Both the position numbers and the translations under genes were made by a program. A stretch of DNA of 64,000 nt from Gilliamella sp. Lep-s35. GTDB taxonomy: Bacteria > Pseudomonadota > Gammaproteobacteria > Enterobacterales > Orbaceae. Of this stretch, positions 18,744 to 27,446 are shown piece by piece. Within the stretch, counting starts at the first letter, position 1. Every line of letters begins with the position of its first letter. The notes under the pieces are model-generated. The model saw only the letters and a list, made by a program, of their open reading frames with translations, did no database searches and was not told the origin of the DNA. Location of the stretch: assembly GCF_009795845.1 (NCBI RefSeq), contig NZ_WTEX01000004.1, forward strand, positions 62,001-126,000, given 5' to 3'.

Positions 18744-20015
18744 ATGTCAATTACAATATTTGGTGTTAATCATAAAACAGCACCAATCGCTTTAAGAGAA
18801 AAGCTGGCTTTTCCTACTGAGATTGTCGATAAGGCACTATATAGCTTATACCAACATCCTTTAGTTGAAGGGTGTGTTATTTTGTCTACTTGTAACCGAA
18901 CAGAAATTTATCTTAGCTATGAACATCAAACTGATTATCTAAAATTAAAACAATCGGTTGAATATTGGTTGGGACAATTTCATCATATTGATCTTGAGCA
19001 TTATCAAAATTCATTTTATTGGTATGACGGTCGACAAGCTGTTGAGCATTTGATGTCGGTTGCTAGCGGTTTAGACTCTATGATCATTGGTGAGCCGCAG
19101 ATCTTAGGACAGGTTAAGCAAGCATATAGTTTTTCACAAAAGCAAAATTGCTTATCAGTTAAATTAGAAAAATTATTTCAGACTATATTTCATGTTGCTA
19201 AAATTGTTCGCAGTGAAACTAATATTGGCGCTAATACCGCATCAGTTGCTTATGCGGCTTGTTTAGTTGCTCGTCGTCTTTTTGTTGATGTGTCACATTT
19301 AAATATCATGCTTGTTGGGGCAGGGGAAACGATAGAGCTTATTTCTCGTTACTTAAAGCCTCATGGATTTAATAAAGTTTTTATTGCTAATCGCACTCGT
19401 GAAAAGGCATTAAAACTTGCGTCTAATATTGATGCAGAAATCATCTCATTACCAGATATTGCTAATCGGTTAAAAGATGTTGATATTGTGATTAGTTCAA
19501 CCGCAAGCCCTTTACCTATCATTGGTAAAGGAATGGTTGAGCGTACTTTATGGGCTAGAAATAATCGTAAAATGTTATTTATTGATTTAGCTGTTCCTCG
19601 TGACGTCGAAGAAGAAATCAATTACCTTGATAATGTACATCTTTATACTATTGATGATTTACAAAAAACGGTTGAAAACAATCTAGAACAACGGGCTATT
19701 GCTGCCAAAGAAGCACAATATATCATTCAAGAACATGCGGAAAATTTTATTGATTGGCTTAAAGCTAGACATGCTGTTGCTTATGTTAAGCAGTATCGTA
19801 GCAATGCAGAAAGTGTTAAACGTGAGTTACAAATAAAGGCTTTAAATGCGATCAAGCAAGGTGCTAATATTGATGATGTACTTTCTGAGTTTTCGCATCG
19901 TTTAACCAATAAATTAATCCATGCACCAACACAAACATTACTTCATGCCGCTAAACATGATTGTGATGATTGTTTTAAGGTGCTGAGTAAAGGGTTAGGG
20001 TTAAAAGAACATTAA
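18744..20015 (+). CDS. hemA: Glutamyl-tRNA reductase
   Basis: A 423-residue enzyme (E. coli HemA, 418) committing glutamyl-tRNA to tetrapyrrole synthesis by reducing it to glutamate-1-semialdehyde. The catalytic C50 is in LSTCNRTEIYL. VASGLDSMIIGEPQILGQVK starts near 107; the NADPH-binding domain follows around 190 with MLVGAGETIELI; the C-terminal dimerisation helices occupy the last 100 residues. Unlike in E. coli, prfA does not follow; a small DUF1289 gene does. Confidence 0.95.
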   Translation: MSITIFGVNHKTAPIALREKLAFPTEIVDKALYSLYQHPLVEGCVILSTCNRTEIYLSYEHQTDYLKLKQSVEYWLGQFHHIDLEHYQNSFYWYDGRQAVEHLMSVASGLDSMIIGEPQILGQVKQAYSFSQKQNCLSVKLEKLFQTIFHVAKIVRSETNIGANTASVAYAACLVARRLFVDVSHLNIMLVGAGETIELISRYLKPHGFNKVFIANRTREKALKLASNIDAEIISLPDIANRLKDVDIVISSTASPLPIIGKGMVERTLWARNNRKMLFIDLAVPRDVEEEINYLDNVHLYTIDDLQKTVENNLEQRAIAAKEAQYIIQEHAENFIDWLKARHAVAYVKQYRSNAESVKRELQIKALNAIKQGANIDDVLSEFSHRLTNKLIHAPTQTLLHAAKHDCDDCFKVLSKGLGLKEH

Positions 20016-20051
20016 CAGAATGACAGTTTTCTTAGTAGGATAAATAATCAA

Positions 20052-20303
20052 TTGGATCAGATCGAATTTTTTGATATCCCAAGTCCTTGTAAACGTATTT
20101 GTGAAACAGACAAGCAAGGTTATTGTATTGCTTGTTATCGTTCCAGACAAGAAAGATTTAATTGGTTAACCTTTAATAATAACCAAAAGAAAGAAGTTTT
20201 ACGCTTATGCAAACAACGAGCATTAAAACGTCATTATTTATTATTACAGCAGCAACGCCAAAAATTAAATTCAATCTCGTCACAAATTGAGCTGAATTTC
20301 TAA
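20052..20303 (+). CDS. DUF1289 family small Cys-rich protein
   Basis: An 83-residue protein with the DUF1289 pattern: PSPCKRICETDKQGYCIACYR has four Cys in a C-x3-C-x7-C-x2-C arrangement likely to bind metal, followed by W and a basic helix. It appears to start at TTG (20052), since no ATG exists between the upstream stop and the motif. It is 36 nt downstream of hemA and may be co-transcribed. E. coli YdhL is a relative; the function is unknown. Confidence 0.75.
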   Translation: MDQIEFFDIPSPCKRICETDKQGYCIACYRSRQERFNWLTFNNNQKKEVLRLCKQRALKRHYLLLQQQRQKLNSISSQIELNF

Positions 20304-20423
20304 AATCTAATTATTTATTTTTAAACTGTGTATTGTAATGTTAGCTAACTCAGAGTAGGATTTTTATACATATAAAGATGGCAATTATTTAGTCACCTTT
20401 TTTAATATTATGGAATTTAAAAT

Positions 20424-20666
20424 ATGAAAATGTGCATTGCTTGTGGCATGCCAATGACCAGTATTGGTGATTATCCATTGCTCGATATGTCTAAAAATTA
20501 TTGTAAACATTGTGCCCATGAAGATGGGGCAATGAAAACATTTGACGAAAAATGGCATGAGGTTGCATTACACTATACTAAAAATCACAATATTGATAAC
20601 TCTGTGGCGAAACAAACTGCGTATGTTATTTTAAAAAAATTACCCGCTTGGAAACGGAAATTTTAG
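20424..20666 (+). CDS. Putative zinc-ribbon protein
   Basis: An 80-residue protein with paired Cys motifs: CIACGMPM at 4-11 and CKHCAHEDG near 27-35, which together resemble the putative zinc ribbon family (Zn_ribbon_2). The C-terminal half is helical and basic and ends in LPAWKRKF. These proteins are usually small stand-alone zinc binders of unknown role. It stands alone with 120 bp before it and tRNA-Leu after it. Confidence 0.7.
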   Translation: MKMCIACGMPMTSIGDYPLLDMSKNYCKHCAHEDGAMKTFDEKWHEVALHYTKNHNIDNSVAKQTAYVILKKLPAWKRKF

Positions 20667-20707
20667 ACGTTTTTTTAGGCAAATAAGTGCTTTATGGATA
20701 ATATCTG

Positions 20708-20735
20708 TTGCAGATATTACAAAGCTTAGTATAAT
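20708..20735 (+). promoter_or_regulatory. Promoter of tRNA-Leu
   Basis: A -35 TTGCAG and a consensus -10 TATAAT are separated by 16 bp. The expected start is about 22 nt before the mature tRNA, leaving a short 5' leader. Confidence 0.65.
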
Positions 20736-20764
20736 GCCAACGTTTACTTATCTACACTTCAAAT

Positions 20765-20851
20765 GCCAGTGTGGCGAAATTGGTAGACGCAGCGGATTCA
20801 AAATCCGCCGCCCTTAAAAGCGTGTCGGTTCGAGTCCGACCACTGGCACCA
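20765..20851 (+). tRNA. tRNA-Leu (anticodon CAA)
   Basis: An 87-nt class II tRNA including the encoded CCA. The acceptor stem pairs GCCAGTG with CACTGGC; the anticodon stem GCGGA/TCCGC encloses TTCAAAA, giving anticodon CAA. A long variable arm and the T-loop GGTTCGAGTCC are present. tRNA-Leu(CAA), leuX in E. coli, is a classic integration site, and the DNA after it is a decayed island. Confidence 0.96.
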
Positions 20852-21130
20852 ATAAAATCAATAGTTTATCTAAATTTTTCTTACGTCGTAAATTACCAAA
20901 AAATAACAAGTGGCGGTAAAATGGCGGTTAAAATTTTCCAAAACTTTTTATTGATAGAGTTTTATCGATTTAACTTACTAAAGTTAATACACGTTATAAA
21001 TTTCAGTTTAATTATTTAATAATTATGCTTTATTTGAAATTTTGATACACCTGTTATTGCTCATATAAAATAAAAATGTTATTATTAGTTATAACATTAA
21101 TTATTCACTCCGATCTTTTTTATAAGTTAA

Positions 21131-21161
21131 AAACTGAAAAATATTTCATTTATTTCAGTTT
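21131..21161 (+). terminator. Hairpin with short T-tail
   Basis: AAACTGAAA and TTTCAGTTT pair around a 13-nt AT loop and lead into TTTTA. No gene ends nearby; the 280 bp between the tRNA and this hairpin contain no convincing ORF. Confidence 0.4.
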
Positions 21162-21240
21162 TATACGATCCTTTAAGATCCTTTTTTCAATAAGCCTTTA
21201 GGTTTTTTAATAAAATCCAACTGAAAAAAATTCATGCAAA

Positions 21241-21600
21241 AACCCCGGAGGTGGGTGAGGTGTAGCCCGGATTAGGTCACCCGATCGATTTTGTCTCCGA
21301 TTATTTATTTTTAATAATTCAGATATAAAAATAGCCAAGAGCTCAGGTTGGTTATTGATTTATTTTGATTTTATTTGAAATATAGTTAGAGAAGTGTTGA
21401 CTTTGTAGGTAGGTGCGCCTATAATTATAAACATCCGCAGGGCGCTGATGAAGCAAACCCCCAGCTTTCGATGGGGGCTTAAGGGAGAAGAAGAATGTAC
21501 AGATTCTTAATTCTCTTGGTTCTATTAACGGTATCTCTACCGGTTTACTAGTTCCAATCAAAGGCGGGGTGGCCGCCCCGCCGATGACCTTAATATAACA
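21241..21600. other. GC-rich structured region of phage or satellite origin
   Basis: Three strong structures stand out against AT-rich surroundings. At 21245-21299, CGGAG...CTCCG encloses GGGTGA...TCACCC. Near 21451-21470, CCCCCA pairs with TGGGGG. At 21564-21584, GGCGGGG pairs with CCCCGCC. No long ORF fits; an 18-codon reading frame starts at 21495 (MYRFLILLVLLTVSLPVY). The layout resembles untranslated control regions of temperate phages or satellites upstream of small early genes. The resemblance is by style only. Confidence 0.4.
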
Positions 21601-21630
21601 ACTGATTAATAAAAAATCAAGGTGGAACAC

Positions 21631-21810
21631 ATGGCGTTATCAAGAGCTGAAATTCAAAAAAGAAGTGATGAAAAAAGAGGAGTAAAACCAAAAGGGTATA
21701 AATTATCAATTAATACAATAGAGATGATTGCGGAGCTAAGCAAAAGCACGGGCAAGGCGCAAGGGGCAATTATCGAAGAAGCAATAAAGTTATATAGAGG
21801 TTCACTATAA
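21631..21810 (+). CDS. Small ribbon-helix-helix-like protein
   Basis: A 59-residue, basic protein. The ATG at 21631 is chosen because AAGGTGG lies 5 nt upstream. The middle (YKLSINTIEMIAELSKSTGKAQGAIIEEAIKLY) has the strand-helix-turn-helix pattern of RHH DNA-binding proteins, with alternating residues in the strand and a G before the second helix. Such proteins are common in phages, plasmids and toxin-antitoxin loci. It sits alone downstream of the GC-rich control region and before a palindromic terminator. A role as a repressor of an island is plausible but unproven. Confidence 0.6.
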   Translation: MALSRAEIQKRSDEKRGVKPKGYKLSINTIEMIAELSKSTGKAQGAIIEEAIKLYRGSL

Positions 21811-21814
21811 AAAA

Positions 21815-21830
21815 GCCCGCGATCGCGGGC
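21815..21830 (-). terminator. Palindromic terminator, best oriented for the minus strand
   Basis: GCCCGCGATCGCGGGC is a perfect 16-bp palindrome. On the minus strand it is followed by a run of T, so it fits a terminator for the truncated minus-strand reading frame ending at 21850. It could also stop the plus-strand gene ending at 21810. Confidence 0.65.
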
Positions 21831-21849
21831 GAGGTGAGGGCACAACGTA

Positions 21850-21985
21850 TTATTTTGCAATTACCGGCGAGTATTTTTTATCTAGATTTATTGCGTCCGT
21901 TTTAACGCCAATGATTGCGCCGGCATTGATTGGCGTGTTCGGGTGTGTGTGTTGCACTGTCAAATGTAGTAGCTCAAACTTAATC
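21850..21985 (-). pseudogene. C-terminal remnant of an unidentified island gene
   Basis: The minus strand reads LTVQHTHPNTPINAGAIIGV, then KTDAINLDKKYSPVIAK and a stop, followed by a good terminator 20 nt later, as expected for the 3' end of a real gene. Codon use is less AT-rich than the chromosome. The 5' part is replaced by an IS end (18-bp repeat at 21971) and an IS256 fragment. The protein family is not recognised; phage origin is likely from the neighbourhood. Confidence 0.4.
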
Positions 21986-21988
21986 TGA
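21971..21988. repeat. IS end repeat, copy 1
   Basis: AGCTCAAACTTAATCTGA, identical to 23025-23042 and in the same orientation. At the second copy it abuts an IS481-type transposase remnant, so it is probably the terminal sequence of that IS. Confidence 0.65.
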
Positions 21989-22045
21989 TAGAATTTGGTG
22001 ACTGAGTTCACCGTCACCTTTAACGGGTAAATACACAAAATTTGG
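21987..22045 (+). pseudogene. IS256-family transposase tail, second remnant
   Basis: Reads IEFGD, a stop, VHRHL and a stop on the plus strand, the same C-terminus as the remnant at 7510, plus what is probably the IS right end. It matches 7488-7546 in inverse orientation with a few substitutions, so two copies of one IS decayed independently. Confidence 0.7.
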
Positions 22046-22052
22046 GATGGAG

Positions 22053-22262
22053 TCAAAAGCTATTTTTTAGGTTATCTGTTGTTTTCCCGATTTTTAGTAT
22101 TTGTTGCATTGTTTGCAATATTTCGAGTCGAGTGTTCATTTTCATAAAAACATTGTTATCAATTAATTCTTCATATTCTTCATACAATTCATGTTGTAAT
22201 TTTTGTAATTTTTGTAATTTTTGAACTTTCTCATCTGGTTTTATCTCGTTAATTTTATTAGC
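22053..22262 (-). pseudogene. Coiled-coil protein remnant
   Basis: An open minus-strand frame without a start codon reads IKPDEKVQKLQKLQKLQHEL, then YEEYEELIDN, NVFMKMNTRLEILQTMQQIL and a stop after KNSF. Hydrophobic spacing and a 9-bp tandem repeat (three QKL units) indicate a coiled coil. A stop codon lies directly before the frame opens, so it is a fragment. The family is not recognised. The rest of this gap, to 22424, is AT-rich promoter-like DNA for the toxin gene. Confidence 0.35.
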
Positions 22263-22424
22263 CTTTTAAAACTTGTTATCTGTTTCAATAACGATAATGC
22301 AACTCTCATCAAAAACACAGTTCAGCTTTATTTTTATATATTAATATAATTTTATTTAAAAGAATAACTTTGCTTTATAATATATAATAGTATTATTAAC
22401 TTAAATAACTGGCGGAGTATTTAA

Positions 22425-22745
22425 GTGTTTAATATAATTATTCATAACCAAGCAAAAGAAGAGCTGTTAGAGCTATCAGATGAGCTAAAAGGTAAAATGG
22501 CTAATCTGATTGACAAATTGGAGGTCAGGGGGCAATTGAGAATGCCCGACAGCAAAGCGTTAGGAAATGGTTTATTTGAACTAAGATGCATAGAACGAAA
22601 TAATATAGCGAGAACTATCTACGCATATCAAAAAGGAAGCGTAATATTTTTACTACATGCATTTGTGAAAAAAACAGAAAAAACACCGAGCGCGTCACTC
22701 AAAATAGCACGTGAAAGATTAAAGGAGATGATTGAAAATGACTAA
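22425..22745 (+). CDS. higB: HigB/RelE-superfamily toxin
   Basis: A 106-residue protein of the phage-derived Gp49-like/HigB family (RelE fold). Typical features are an N-terminal strand, a helix around residues 14-35, then NGLFELRC, RTIYAYQKGSVIFLLHAFVKKTEKTP, and a terminal helix LKIARERLKEMI. Family members are ribosome-dependent mRNA interferases. It starts at GTG (22425), 9 nt after a GGCGGAG-like site. Toxin-first order and overlap with the downstream XRE antitoxin fit higBA. It is the only intact functional unit in the island. Confidence 0.85.
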   Translation: MFNIIIHNQAKEELLELSDELKGKMANLIDKLEVRGQLRMPDSKALGNGLFELRCIERNNIARTIYAYQKGSVIFLLHAFVKKTEKTPSASLKIARERLKEMIEND

Positions 22746-23037
22746 ACATAACACAACATGGGAAGAATTAAAAAAAGAAATGCTCAATTCTCCTGAAGCT
22801 AAAAAAGCGTACGAAGATGCTGACAGGGCTTGGAAATTGCGTGAGGCGTTAATTGAGGCAAGAGAACATGCAAACTTAACACAATCAGAGCTAGCTAGAA
22901 AAATGAACGTCGCACCATCAAACTTAAACAAATTAGAAAAGCATCCAGACAAGGCAAACATGGCGACAATTTTTAAATATTTTGATGCGTGTAACGTAAA
23001 TGTTGATTTTATAATTTCCGCATCAGCTCAAACTTAA
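22738..23037 (+). CDS. higA: HigA-like XRE antitoxin with IS-derived C-terminus
   Basis: A 99-residue protein; the ATG at 22738 overlaps the toxin stop and has AAAGGAG 10 nt upstream, better than the TTG at 22732. An N-terminal helical region (residues 1-40) is followed by an XRE helix-turn-helix (about 45-97) with LTQSELARKMNVAPSNLNKLE. It neutralises the toxin and represses the operon in the family model. The last codons (SAQT and the stop) lie inside the 18-bp IS end at 23025-23042, so the native C-terminus has been replaced. The HTH itself is intact. Confidence 0.82.
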   Translation: MTKHNTTWEELKKEMLNSPEAKKAYEDADRAWKLREALIEAREHANLTQSELARKMNVAPSNLNKLEKHPDKANMATIFKYFDACNVNVDFIISASAQT

Positions 23038-23042
23038 TCTGA
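23025..23042. repeat. IS end repeat, copy 2
   Basis: Second copy of AGCTCAAACTTAATCTGA. It forms the junction between the antitoxin gene and the IS481-type transposase remnant. Confidence 0.65.
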
Positions 23043-23221
23043 CATACACGTATCACTATTTCGGCTTTCCCATTCGTTTGTGGGCAGGTGGGTTTGGTGA
23101 ATTTTTGATTAATACGATGGCTATGGTACGTTTTAACAAATAGGTGTTCACTTGTGCCTTGATATTCACGTTTATTATCGGAATAAATACATGTAGTAGT
23201 ATAAGGACACTGTGCTAACAT
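23043..23221 (-). pseudogene. IS481-type transposase remnant
   Basis: Minus-strand reading gives YSDNKREYQGTSEHLFVKTY, then HSHRINQKFTKPTCPQTNGK followed by AEIVIRV, where the frame runs into the IS end. The SDN.REY...PQTNGKAE pattern is the DDE integrase core of IS481-type transposases. Both ends of the gene are missing; upstream it is fused to the integrase remnant at 23222. Confidence 0.75.
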
Positions 23222-23501
23222 ATCTTTTTGTTAGTCCTGCTTTTTCACCAAGATTTGGATCAGATAAGTATTTATCTAAAAGATTCCCTAATGTTAATTT
23301 TGTTATATCGTTTTTGTGGGATCCCGAATTGCTCTATTTTCGATACCTGGTTTGTTCCCCATGTTTTTGCTATATTTGTTGTTTGCTAAATGTTTTTGAT
23401 TCACGATAAATAATCTTGGTTTTTTCTTTTATTTCAACGGTACAACGACATCGAGGTGTTCCGTCTGCACGAATACGTTTCTCTATGATATAATGAGCCA
23501 T
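23222..23501 (-). pseudogene. Broken tyrosine-recombinase integrase, N-terminal part
   Basis: From an ATG at 23501 the minus strand reads MAHYIIEKRIRADGTPRCRC, TVEIKEKTKIIYRESKTFSK, a stop, and, after a frame change, KNDITKLTLGNLLDKYLSDP then NLGEKAGLTKRY. This is the N-terminal AP2-like and SAM-like region of phage-type site-specific integrases. At least two lesions occur before it is cut off by the IS481 remnant; the catalytic domain is gone. It points away from dusA with its start 150 bp from dusA, as expected of an integrase beside its attachment site. Confidence 0.7.
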
Positions 23502-23649
23502 AAATTGTTTACCCTAAATTATTTTGTCCTATTGCGTGGGAGCCTGTGTGGGATCCTGATGATGAAAAAATATATCAAAATAGGTAAAATAAGCAAAAAT
23601 AATATTTCTGAAATAATCAGTAAAAACAGCTATAAACATTGGTGTGTCA

Positions 23650-24612
23650 ATGAATTCAACAAAAAATAAATTTTCTATCGCTCCTATGCTTGATTGGACT
23701 GATAAACATTGCCGTTATTTTCATAGAATTCTAACAAAACAAACATTGCTATATACAGAAATGGTGACAACTGGCGCCATTTTATTTGGGAAAAGTGATT
23801 ATTTAGATTTCAATCATGAAGAGCATCCTGTTAGTTTACAACTTGGCGGTAGCGATCCCAAAGCATTGGCACAATGTGCAAAATTAGCGCAAGAACGTGG
23901 TTATGATGAAATCAACTTAAACGTAGGTTGCCCATCAGATCGGGTACAAAATGGGATGTTTGGTGCTTGTTTAATGGGTAATGCAAATTTAGTGGCTGAC
24001 TGCGTTGAGCAGATGCAAGCCCAGGTTGATATTCCTGTAACGGTAAAAACAAGAATTGGCATTGATGATTTTGATAGTTATGATTTTTTATGTCACTTCA
24101 TTGAAACTGTAATGCCTTATACTAGTACCTTTATTGTGCATGCTCGTAAAGCTTGGTTATCGGGACTAAGTCCAAAGGAAAATCGAGAAGTGCCTCCACT
24201 TGACTATGATCGTGTTTATAAGCTCAAACAAGATTATCCCAATTTAACGATAGCGATTAATGGAGGCATTAAAACCATTGATGAAATCAAACATCACCTA
24301 CAGCATGTTGATGGTGTGATGGTAGGGCGTGAAGCTTATCAAAATCCGCTTTTACTAACCCAAATTGATTCACAAATTTTTGGATTAAATGCGCCAATAA
24401 TTGAGCCAAAATCAGCAATTCGAACGCTGTATCCCTATATTGAGCAACAATTAACGCAAGGGGCACAACTAAACCACATTATGCGCCATACTTTAGGGTT
24501 ATTTAATGGATTTAAAGGCGCAAAACAATGGCGGCGTTATTTGAGCGAAAATGCTCATAAAAAAGGTGTGGGAATAGAGGTGGTTGAACAGGCCTTAACC
24601 TTCATCCAATAA
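23650..24612 (+). CDS. dusA: tRNA-dihydrouridine synthase A
   Basis: A 320-residue FMN-dependent enzyme reducing uridines 20/20a in the tRNA D-loop. [18 protein letters not shown] near the N-terminus, [20 protein letters not shown] with the catalytic Cys, and [17 protein letters not shown] are DusA hallmarks. The start is ATG 23650 or the in-frame GTG 23644; neither has a strong ribosome site. The 5' end of dusA is a known integration target of phages and islands, and a broken integrase lies just upstream, so the present 5' end may be a recombined one. Confidence 0.93.
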   Translation: MNSTKNKFSIAPMLDWTDKHCRYFHRILTKQTLLYTEMVTTGAILFGKSDYLDFNHEEHPVSLQLGGSDPKALAQCAKLAQERGYDEINLNVGCPSDRVQNGMFGACLMGNANLVADCVEQMQAQVDIPVTVKTRIGIDDFDSYDFLCHFIETVMPYTSTFIVHARKAWLSGLSPKENREVPPLDYDRVYKLKQDYPNLTIAINGGIKTIDEIKHHLQHVDGVMVGREAYQNPLLLTQIDSQIFGLNAPIIEPKSAIRTLYPYIEQQLTQGAQLNHIMRHTLGLFNGFKGAKQWRRYLSENAHKKGVGIEVVEQALTFIQ

Positions 24613-24663
24613 TAATTTACAAAATAGCAATGTTCTTCACTTAATAATGTGATAATTGCACGA

Positions 24664-24689
24664 AGCTAGTATATCGTTATATACTAGCT
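24664..24689. repeat. Perfect palindrome between dusA and rep
   Basis: AGCTAGTATAT and ATATACTAGCT form an 11-bp stem with a 4-nt loop. No T-run follows on the plus strand. It lies 26 nt before the rep start, so it may be an operator or a weak terminator for dusA. Confidence 0.6.
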
Positions 24690-24715
24690 CACAATTTTCC
24701 TAATGGTTTTATTCT

Positions 24716-26731
24716 GTGCGTTTAAATTCAAGTCAACAAAAAGCTGTCGAATATGTTTCAGGTCCTTGCCTTGTTTTAGCGGGAGCAGGTTCAGGAAAAA
24801 CTCGAGTTATTATTAACAAAATTGCTTATTTAATTCGTGTTAAAGAGTATTTACCACGGCATATTGTTGCGGTTACCTTTACTAATAAAGCTGCACGTGA
24901 AATGAAAGAACGTATAGCACAATCTCTTAGTAAACAAGAGGCGAGAGGACTTAAAATTTCAACCTTTCATACGCTAGGTTTGGATATTGTTCGCCGAGAA
25001 TATAAGCATTTAGGCATTAAATCCAACTTTTCGTTATTTGATGATCATGATCAAATCGCATTACTCAAAGAGTTAACTCACCAATGGTTAGAAGGTGATA
25101 AAGATCTGATTAATCAATTGCGTTCGACTATTTCTAATTGGAAAAATGATATTGTTGATTCAACGATTGCGATGGCAAGAGCGCAAACAAATAAAGAAAA
25201 ATTATTTGCTCACTGTTATCAGCTTTATGAAAAACAGTTAAAAGCATGTAGTATTCTCGATTTTGATGATCTTATTTTACTTCCTACCCTATTACTAAAA
25301 AATAACGAGGAAGTGCGTGAAAAGTGGCAAAATAAAGTCCGTTATTTATTGGTTGATGAATATCAAGATACTAATACAAGTCAGTATGAGTTTATTAAAT
25401 TGCTAGTTGGTAATCGGGCCAAATTTACAGTTGTTGGTGATGATGATCAATCCATTTACTCATGGCGAGGGGCAAAACCGCAAAATTTAGTATTACTAAA
25501 ACAAGATTTTCCCAATTTAGAAGTCATAAAACTTGAACAAAACTACCGTTCTTCGGGACGAATTTTAAAAGTGGCTAATATTTTAATTGAAAATAATCCA
25601 CATATTTTTGAAAAAAAACTGTTTTCAGAACATGGTTATGGTGAGGCATTAAGAGTTATTTCAGCTGATAGTGAAGAGCAAGAAACGGAAAAAGTTGTTA
25701 ATGACTTAGTGGGTCACCGATTTGCTAATAATAGCCAATATGGTCAATACGCAATATTGTATCGTGGCAATCACCAAGCACGTCTCATTGAAAAAATGTT
25801 AATGCAATATCGCATACCGTATCGAGTATCGGGTGGAACTTCCTTTTTTTCTCGCATAGAAATTAAAGATTTAATGGCATATTTGCGCTTATTGACTAAT
25901 CCTGATGATGATAATGCATTTATTCGTATTATCAACACGCCAAAACGTGAAATTGGTCCTGCAACTGTTCAAAAACTAGGTGAATGGGCAAATCATCGTG
26001 GTGTTAGCTTATACCAAGCTAGCCACGACATGGGCTTAACTGAATTACTTTCTGGTAAACGGATGGAAACGCTGCATACGTTTATCCATTGGTTTGATAC
26101 ACTAATTCAAAAATCACACAGCGAACCAATGAACGCAATTTATGAGCTACTACATGGTATCAATTATGAAAGTTGGATTTATGAAACTTCAACCTCCCCA
26201 AAATCAGGTGAAATGCGTATGCGTAATGTCGAGCAGCTCGTTAGCTGGTTAAATGACATGTTGCAAGGTGATGATATTGATGAAAGTATGACCCTTGAAC
26301 AAGCGGTGGCAAGGTTCACCTTGCGTGACATGTTAGAACGTAACGAAACAGAAGAAGAGCTAGATCAAGTTCAGCTTATGACACTGCATGCATCTAAAGG
26401 ATTAGAATTTCCTTACGTCTATTTAGTTGGTATGTCTGAAGGGTTATTACCACACCAAAACAGTATTGATGAAGATAATATTGAAGAAGAGCGTCGCCTC
26501 GCTTATGTTGGTATTACCCGCGCACAGCAAGAACTAACTTTCTCATTTAGCCGGCAACGTAAACAATTTGGTGAAACAATATATACCGAACCTAGCCGTT
26601 TTTTATTAGAACTGCCTCAAGACGATTTAGTATGGCAAGATCAACGTAACGAACTATCCCACGAAAAGAAAATGCAACAAGGACAAAGCCGATTAGCCAT
26701 GCTAAAAGCACAAATTGCCAAGGCAAAGTGA
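24716..26731 (+). CDS. rep: ATP-dependent DNA helicase Rep
   Basis: A 671-residue superfamily 1A 3'-5' helicase (E. coli Rep, 673). It clears protein roadblocks ahead of the replication fork. Walker A GAGSGKT is at 23-29, motif II DEYQD near 213, the motif III-type [11 protein letters not shown] near 240, and [16 protein letters not shown] near 555. The GTG start gives [18 protein letters not shown], colinear with E. coli Rep and distinguishing it from UvrD. The C-terminus is Lys/Gln-rich, as expected for DnaB contact. Confidence 0.95.
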   Translation: MRLNSSQQKAVEYVSGPCLVLAGAGSGKTRVIINKIAYLIRVKEYLPRHIVAVTFTNKAAREMKERIAQSLSKQEARGLKISTFHTLGLDIVRREYKHLGIKSNFSLFDDHDQIALLKELTHQWLEGDKDLINQLRSTISNWKNDIVDSTIAMARAQTNKEKLFAHCYQLYEKQLKACSILDFDDLILLPTLLLKNNEEVREKWQNKVRYLLVDEYQDTNTSQYEFIKLLVGNRAKFTVVGDDDQSIYSWRGAKPQNLVLLKQDFPNLEVIKLEQNYRSSGRILKVANILIENNPHIFEKKLFSEHGYGEALRVISADSEEQETEKVVNDLVGHRFANNSQYGQYAILYRGNHQARLIEKMLMQYRIPYRVSGGTSFFSRIEIKDLMAYLRLLTNPDDDNAFIRIINTPKREIGPATVQKLGEWANHRGVSLYQASHDMGLTELLSGKRMETLHTFIHWFDTLIQKSHSEPMNAIYELLHGINYESWIYETSTSPKSGEMRMRNVEQLVSWLNDMLQGDDIDESMTLEQAVARFTLRDMLERNETEEELDQVQLMTLHASKGLEFPYVYLVGMSEGLLPHQNSIDEDNIEEERRLAYVGITRAQQELTFSFSRQRKQFGETIYTEPSRFLLELPQDDLVWQDQRNELSHEKKMQQGQSRLAMLKAQIAKAK

Positions 26732-26801
26732 GATGTATGCATTGTTTATATTTTTTAAATAACTTAAGAAAATACAATAATAAAAATGCATAAAAAACTA
26801 A

Positions 26802-26837
26802 CACCTTATCATATGTAAAAGATAGGGTGCTTATATA
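26802..26837 (-). terminator. Hairpin terminator downstream of ubiT
   Basis: CACCTTATC and GATAGGGTG form a 9-bp stem. On the minus strand it is followed after three bases by a T-run, consistent with ending the yjcE-ubiT transcript. Confidence 0.45.
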
Positions 26838-26939
26838 TAAAGTTCCTGATTTGGCTAAATCATTTTATTGTTAGCCTTACGGCCCTAATGACAACAAGAG
26901 TGATTATATTATTCTTAAGATAAAGTGGACAAAATAAAC

Positions 26940-27446
26940 TTAATTAGTTGGTGCACTTTCAATGATGTTTGCAAGCTTTTCAAGCGTTAGTCTTAACAAT
27001 TTAGGCATGGTATCTAATTCAATTGAATCCATTAAATTTTTAACGTAAAGACCTAATTCAGTATCGCCTTCAACAATTAAGCGACGTTGAAAAAATAGGG
27101 TGTCAGGATCTTGTCGTCTGGTTGCTATCATAATTAAATCATTAGCATTACCAGTAAAACTCACATCGGGAATCTCTTCTCGACTCACAACCAATTTATT
27201 GTTGATCAAGCTAACAAACCAGATAAGTCCTAGATCGGTAACTTCTATTTTAAGCCAGCGATTTTCTAAAAAATCAAGATCGCCATCTTCCAGAGAATGC
27301 TTAAATTGTAATTGTAATAATTGCTCAATAACCTGTTTTTTCAAGTTAAATGGAATACAACGTAAGGTAAGCCCCAATGCTTGTGGGGCTTTATCTACAA
27401 ATGCTGAATGTATTTTTCCAATAAAGGAATGATGGTTTTCTATCAT
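26940..27446 (-). CDS. ubiT: Ubiquinone biosynthesis accessory factor UbiT (SCP2 domain)
   Basis: A 168-residue protein with an SCP2 lipid-binding domain, colinear with E. coli UbiT (YhbT). The stretch ARTR-like RRQDPDTLFFQRRLIVEGDT followed by ELGLYVKNLMDSIEL near residues 109-140 is characteristic. UbiT, with UbiU and UbiV, supports O2-independent ubiquinone synthesis. The ATG directly follows the stop of yjcE, so the two are co-transcribed; ubiU and ubiV are not in the window. It fits the other anaerobic functions here. Confidence 0.9.
   Translation of the reverse strand: MIENHHSFIGKIHSAFVDKAPQALGLTLRCIPFNLKKQVIEQLLQLQFKHSLEDGDLDFLENRWLKIEVTDLGLIWFVSLINNKLVVSREEIPDVSFTGNANDLIMIATRRQDPDTLFFQRRLIVEGDTELGLYVKNLMDSIELDTMPKLLRLTLEKLANIIESAPTN

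Noticed and set aside
21850-22056. 68-codon minus-strand ORF crossing 21850-22056 as an intact gene
   Set aside because: Its N-terminal half is IS256 and IS end sequence read in the wrong sense; only the C-terminal part looks like genuine coding sequence, so it was listed as a remnant.
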